From Mycobacterium cookii (GTDB lineage Bacteria > Actinomycetota > Actinomycetes > Mycobacteriales > Mycobacteriaceae), in assembly GCF_010727945.1 (NCBI RefSeq), contig NZ_AP022569.1, positions 3,286,001 to 3,350,000 on the forward strand: a DNA stretch of 64,000 nt. Reading direction: 5' to 3'. The position numbers and the translations under genes were made by a program. The notes beneath the pieces were generated by a model, which was not told the DNA's origin, searched no databases, and saw nothing but the letters and a program-made list of their open reading frames with translations. Each line of letters begins with the position of its first letter. Within the stretch, counting starts at the first letter, position 1. This document shows, piece after piece, positions 61,787 through 64,000 of the stretch.

Positions 61787-62113
61787 TCAACGATTCAGCG
61801 GCGGGTCCGGTGCGAGGCCGCCGTCGGGCGCGACGTGGGCGAAGATCTGCTGGATCAATGTCAGGACGTGCGGGTCGTCGACCGTGTAGATGTGGCGCCG
61901 TCCCTCACGGCGGGCGCTGATCAGGCCGGCCAGACGCAACTTGGTCAGATGCTGGCTCATCGTTGCCACCCCGAGACCGGTGCGCTCGGCCAGCGCCGTG
62001 ACGTCGAGGCTGTCCTGGGCGGCCAGCCACAATACATGCAGGCGGGCCGCATTGCTCAGCAACGCGAATGTGCTGGCTGCAGAATCGAGTTGCGGCCTGG
62101 TCGGCTCAGGCAA
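61787..62113 (-). CDS. ArsR-family winged-helix regulator
   Basis: The 108-residue protein starts at TTG 62113 (an in-frame stop lies just upstream and no ATG fits). The winged helix is clear: FALLSNAARLHVLWLAAQDS, LDVTALAERTGLGVATMSQH (recognition helix), LTKLRLAGLISARREGRRHI, then YTVDD. Candidate metal or thiol ligands are His residues near the C-terminus (DDPHVL, IFAHVAP); there is no CxC motif in alpha-3, so it is not a classical ArsR/SmtB As/Cd sensor. It heads the minus-strand thiol cluster. Confidence 0.85.
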   Translation of the reverse strand: MPEPTRPQLDSAASTFALLSNAARLHVLWLAAQDSLDVTALAERTGLGVATMSQHLTKLRLAGLISARREGRRHIYTVDDPHVLTLIQQIFAHVAPDGGLAPDPPLNR

Positions 62114-62316
62114 TGGGCCCTCGATTCGAGGTTTCGGTCAGCCGATCTTTTTGTTGCGCCATAGCGGCATCCATTCTGGCGTGTTCCCCACGTCACACTT
62201 CGCTCAATCGAAACATTTTAACATTTGCGAAACTATCGAAATAAGTGCAGCATGTTCTGCGGTCGTAGCGAGCGATTCACCATTCGCTCCCGCGAAGTGA
62301 GAAGGGTGGGACTCAC
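62114..62316. promoter_or_regulatory. Divergent promoter region of the ArsR and exchanger genes
   Basis: The gap contains an AT-rich stretch with TCGAAA (62208-62213), GCGAAA (62227-62232) and TCGAAA (62236-62241), possibly direct-repeat regulator sites. It should carry promoters for both directions. No gene seen. Confidence 0.4.
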
Positions 62317-63375
62317 ATGGCGCACATCGTGATCCTGATCGCCTGCGCGGTCGCGATCTATCTCTCCTGCGAGTGGTTCGTCAACGCCGTGGAATGGCTC
62401 GGGCGGCGACTCAACCTTGGCTCGATGGCCGTCGGCACCGTGCTGGCCGCCTTCGGGACAGCACTCCCAGAATCGGTGGTCACCCTCGTCGCAGTCACCA
62501 CCGGCCCTACCGCCGAGGTCCGCAATATCGGCGTCGGCGCGGCAATGGGCGGTCCCTTGGTGCTGGCAACCGTCGCTTACGGGGTGACCGGCGCCATGCT
62601 CCTGCTGCGACGCCGCGAGAAGGTCTTGGTCGGCGTCGGGGCCGCACTCCTCGTCGAACGCTCCGTGGTCGAGGCCGACGCCCAGGACCCGGCCTGGGCG
62701 ACGACGTCTCAGATCGAGCGGCTCGCTCGCGACCAACGCTGGTTCATGGCCGTGTTCGTCGTCAAGGTCGCGCTGGGTCTGGTGGCCTTTGCGCTGAAGC
62801 CGTGGCTGGGGTTGTGGTTCTTCGCGGCCTACGCCATCTACGTCTGGCGCGAGATTCGCGGCGGGCAGGCCTGTGACGCCGACGAAGAACTCGAGCCGCT
62901 CAAGCTGCAACGACGCGCCGCCCGGCCGGCCACTGTGGCCGTGCTGACCCAGCTACTGGGTGCGTTGGCGGTCATCTTCGTGTCCTCACAACTGTTCGTC
63001 CACCAACTTGACGCCATCGGTCCGATGCTCGGACTGTCGGGCGCGGTGACCGCGCTGCTGTTGTCCCCGATTGCTACCGAATTGCCCGAGATCATGAACG
63101 CGATCATCTGGGTCCGGCAGGGCAAAACCCAACTCGCGCTTGCCAATATCTCGGGCGCGATGATGATTCAAGCCACCGTCCCCAGCGGGCTGGGCCTGCT
63201 GTTCACCGACTGGCGGCTCGACCACGCCCTGCTGTGGTCCGCTGCGATCACCATCGTCGCCATCGCCTACCTGCTGACCACGATTCGCGACCGCAAACTC
63301 ACGCCGACGCGGCTTGCCTTCAGCGCGCTGCTCTACCTCGTCTTCGCCGCCGGCCTCGTCCTCATCTTGACCTGA
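62317..63375 (+). CDS. CaCA-type (sodium/calcium exchanger-like) membrane transporter
   Basis: The 352-residue protein has a good ribosome-binding site (GAGAAGGGTGGGA). Two inverted alpha-repeats show exchanger motifs: VLAAFGTALPESVVTLVAV near residue 50, and LLSPIATELPEIMNAIIWVR with ALANISGAMM near residues 250-280. About ten hydrophobic helices are visible, with a charged central loop (about 118-140 and 185-205). It exchanges a cation such as Ca2+ for Na+ or H+; specificity is not clear. It is divergent from the ArsR-type regulator, which might control it. Confidence 0.88.
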   Translation: MAHIVILIACAVAIYLSCEWFVNAVEWLGRRLNLGSMAVGTVLAAFGTALPESVVTLVAVTTGPTAEVRNIGVGAAMGGPLVLATVAYGVTGAMLLLRRREKVLVGVGAALLVERSVVEADAQDPAWATTSQIERLARDQRWFMAVFVVKVALGLVAFALKPWLGLWFFAAYAIYVWREIRGGQACDADEELEPLKLQRRAARPATVAVLTQLLGALAVIFVSSQLFVHQLDAIGPMLGLSGAVTALLLSPIATELPEIMNAIIWVRQGKTQLALANISGAMMIQATVPSGLGLLFTDWRLDHALLWSAAITIVAIAYLLTTIRDRKLTPTRLAFSALLYLVFAAGLVLILT

Positions 63376-63424
63376 TCAGACAACGCAGCACCCAACAACT
63401 ACTCATCGCAGATCGGAGGCTGAT

Positions 63425-63802
63425 ATGACAACCCACTTCGCACAGGCACCCACCACGGTCGTTGCACGAGAACGGCATTCGTCCAGCCCTCCGCGATCGC
63501 TACTGGCCGGGCTTGTCCTGGCAGTCGCACTGCTCGGCGTGGTGGCCGAGGCCATTCCCACCGCTCACGCGGACGCAGACGACAGCAACTTCGTGAACGC
63601 CCTGACCTCGAAGGGCATCACCTACGGGTCGCCGCAAGCCGCGCTCTCCGCCGCCCACGAGGTCTGCAGCGAACTCGACCAGGGGCGGCAGGCAAGCGAC
63701 GTCGCGAACGACGTAATGACGCGGAGCAGCCTCGACGGCTACCACGCGGGGTTTTTCGTCGGAGTCAGCATCGCCGCAATGTGCCCCCGGCACAGCCGGT
63801 AG
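63425..63802 (+). CDS. DUF732 secreted protein
   Basis: The 125-residue protein has a signal peptide preceded by a long basic N-terminus (helix LAGLVLAVALLGVV, cleavage after AHA). The mature part DADDSNFVNALTSKGITYGS and two cysteines (EVCSELDQG ... AAMCPRHSR) match DUF732, a small disulfide-bonded helical domain common in mycobacteria. Function unknown. It is 49 bp after the exchanger gene with its own ribosome-binding site (GGAGG). Confidence 0.87.
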   Translation: MTTHFAQAPTTVVARERHSSSPPRSLLAGLVLAVALLGVVAEAIPTAHADADDSNFVNALTSKGITYGSPQAALSAAHEVCSELDQGRQASDVANDVMTRSSLDGYHAGFFVGVSIAAMCPRHSR

Positions 63803-63834
63803 AAGCTGCCGGCGGCCGATTCCACTCAATTCTG

Positions 63835-63917
63835 TGGGCGAAGGGGGACTTGAACCCCCACGTCCCGAAGGACACTGGCACCTGAAGCCAGCGCGTCTGC
63901 CATTCCGCCACTCGCCC
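63835..63917 (-). tRNA. tRNA-Leu (anticodon CAG)
   Basis: The minus strand starts GGGCGAGTGGCGGAATGGCA (acceptor stem and D arm) and continues with the anticodon arm CTGGC-TTCAGGT-GCCAG, so the anticodon is CAG. A short variable arm region and a T arm (GTGGGGGTTCAAGTCCCCC) follow, then acceptor 3' strand TTCGCCC with discriminator A. No CCA is encoded. The total of 83 nt fits a class II leucine tRNA. Confidence 0.93.
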
Positions 63918-64000
63918 TAAACAACCGGTGGAGCCTATCACTGTGCTGGCCGCCGTCCCCAACCGTGCCGACGCCCATCGAGCCCCCGCCCTGAATGGAA

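Noticed and set aside
63765..63962. Minus-strand frame over the tRNA
   Set aside because: It is a translation of the tRNA-Leu gene, not a protein gene.

Overview
The window is high-GC actinobacterial DNA and is almost certainly from a slow-growing Mycobacterium. Gene content and order from the LCP protein and bfrB through glpQ1, sodA, espR, hns, rraA, ethA/ethR and gltD/gltB follow the M. tuberculosis interval Rv3840-Rv3860. This is followed by an ESX-2 type VII secretion locus (Rv3884c-Rv3899c equivalents). The 77-bp and 53-bp tandem units are typical of mycobacterial interspersed repetitive units (MIRUs). The ESX-1 genes that lie between Rv3860 and eccA2 in M. tuberculosis are not here. That layout fits the M. 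avium complex or a close relative, but the species cannot be fixed from sequence reading alone.

Layout. 1-6.9 kb: iron storage (bfrB), lipid-headgroup phosphodiesterase (glpQ1), a zinc-ribbon membrane protein preceded by a MIRU array, a rhodanese, a DnaA-box cluster, a 52-residue membrane protein, sodA and espR. 6.9-9.9 kb: Rv3850 homologue, a YcnI/CopC copper pair, the histone-like hns, and rraA. 9.9-13.4 kb: ethA/ethR divergon with a triple operator, then a Y-family DNA polymerase whose start codon lies in a LexA-type palindrome. 13.4-23.2 kb: PE-PPE-domain hydrolase, a 1055-residue cyclase/ATPase signalling protein, alpha/beta hydrolase, PHP-domain protein, an 8 x 51-bp repeat array, an F420-type oxidoreductase, and a four-LysM protein. 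23.2-29.3 kb: gltBD glutamate synthase. 30-33.3 kb: EspI-like ATPase, an ECF41-like sigma factor and its divergent SDR/nitroreductase pair, sitting where ESX-1 would be.

33.3-55.8 kb is one long minus-strand ESX-2 locus. It runs from a helix-turn-helix regulator through a substrate-like accessory module (NlpC/P60 protein, two DUF4226-like proteins, EspC-like, DUF2694-like, Rv3899c-like, YbaB-like) to eccB2, eccC2, PE36, PPE69, esxD, esxC, espG2, an EspI-like ATPase, eccD2, mycP2, eccE2 and eccA2. Many junctions are 1-4 bp start/stop overlaps, which indicates translational coupling. A WhiB-like gene with unusual cysteine spacing is divergent from the regulator at the locus edge.

56.4-64 kb holds an acyl-CoA dehydrogenase, a GNAT-like protein preceded by a 56-bp duplication, a second F420-type oxidoreductase, a Doc-type toxin-antitoxin pair, an SDR, and a decaying cluster (ArsR regulator, AhpD-like protein, a thioredoxin fragment and paralogous membrane-protein pieces). 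It ends with a CaCA-type exchanger, a DUF732 secreted protein and tRNA-Leu(CAG).
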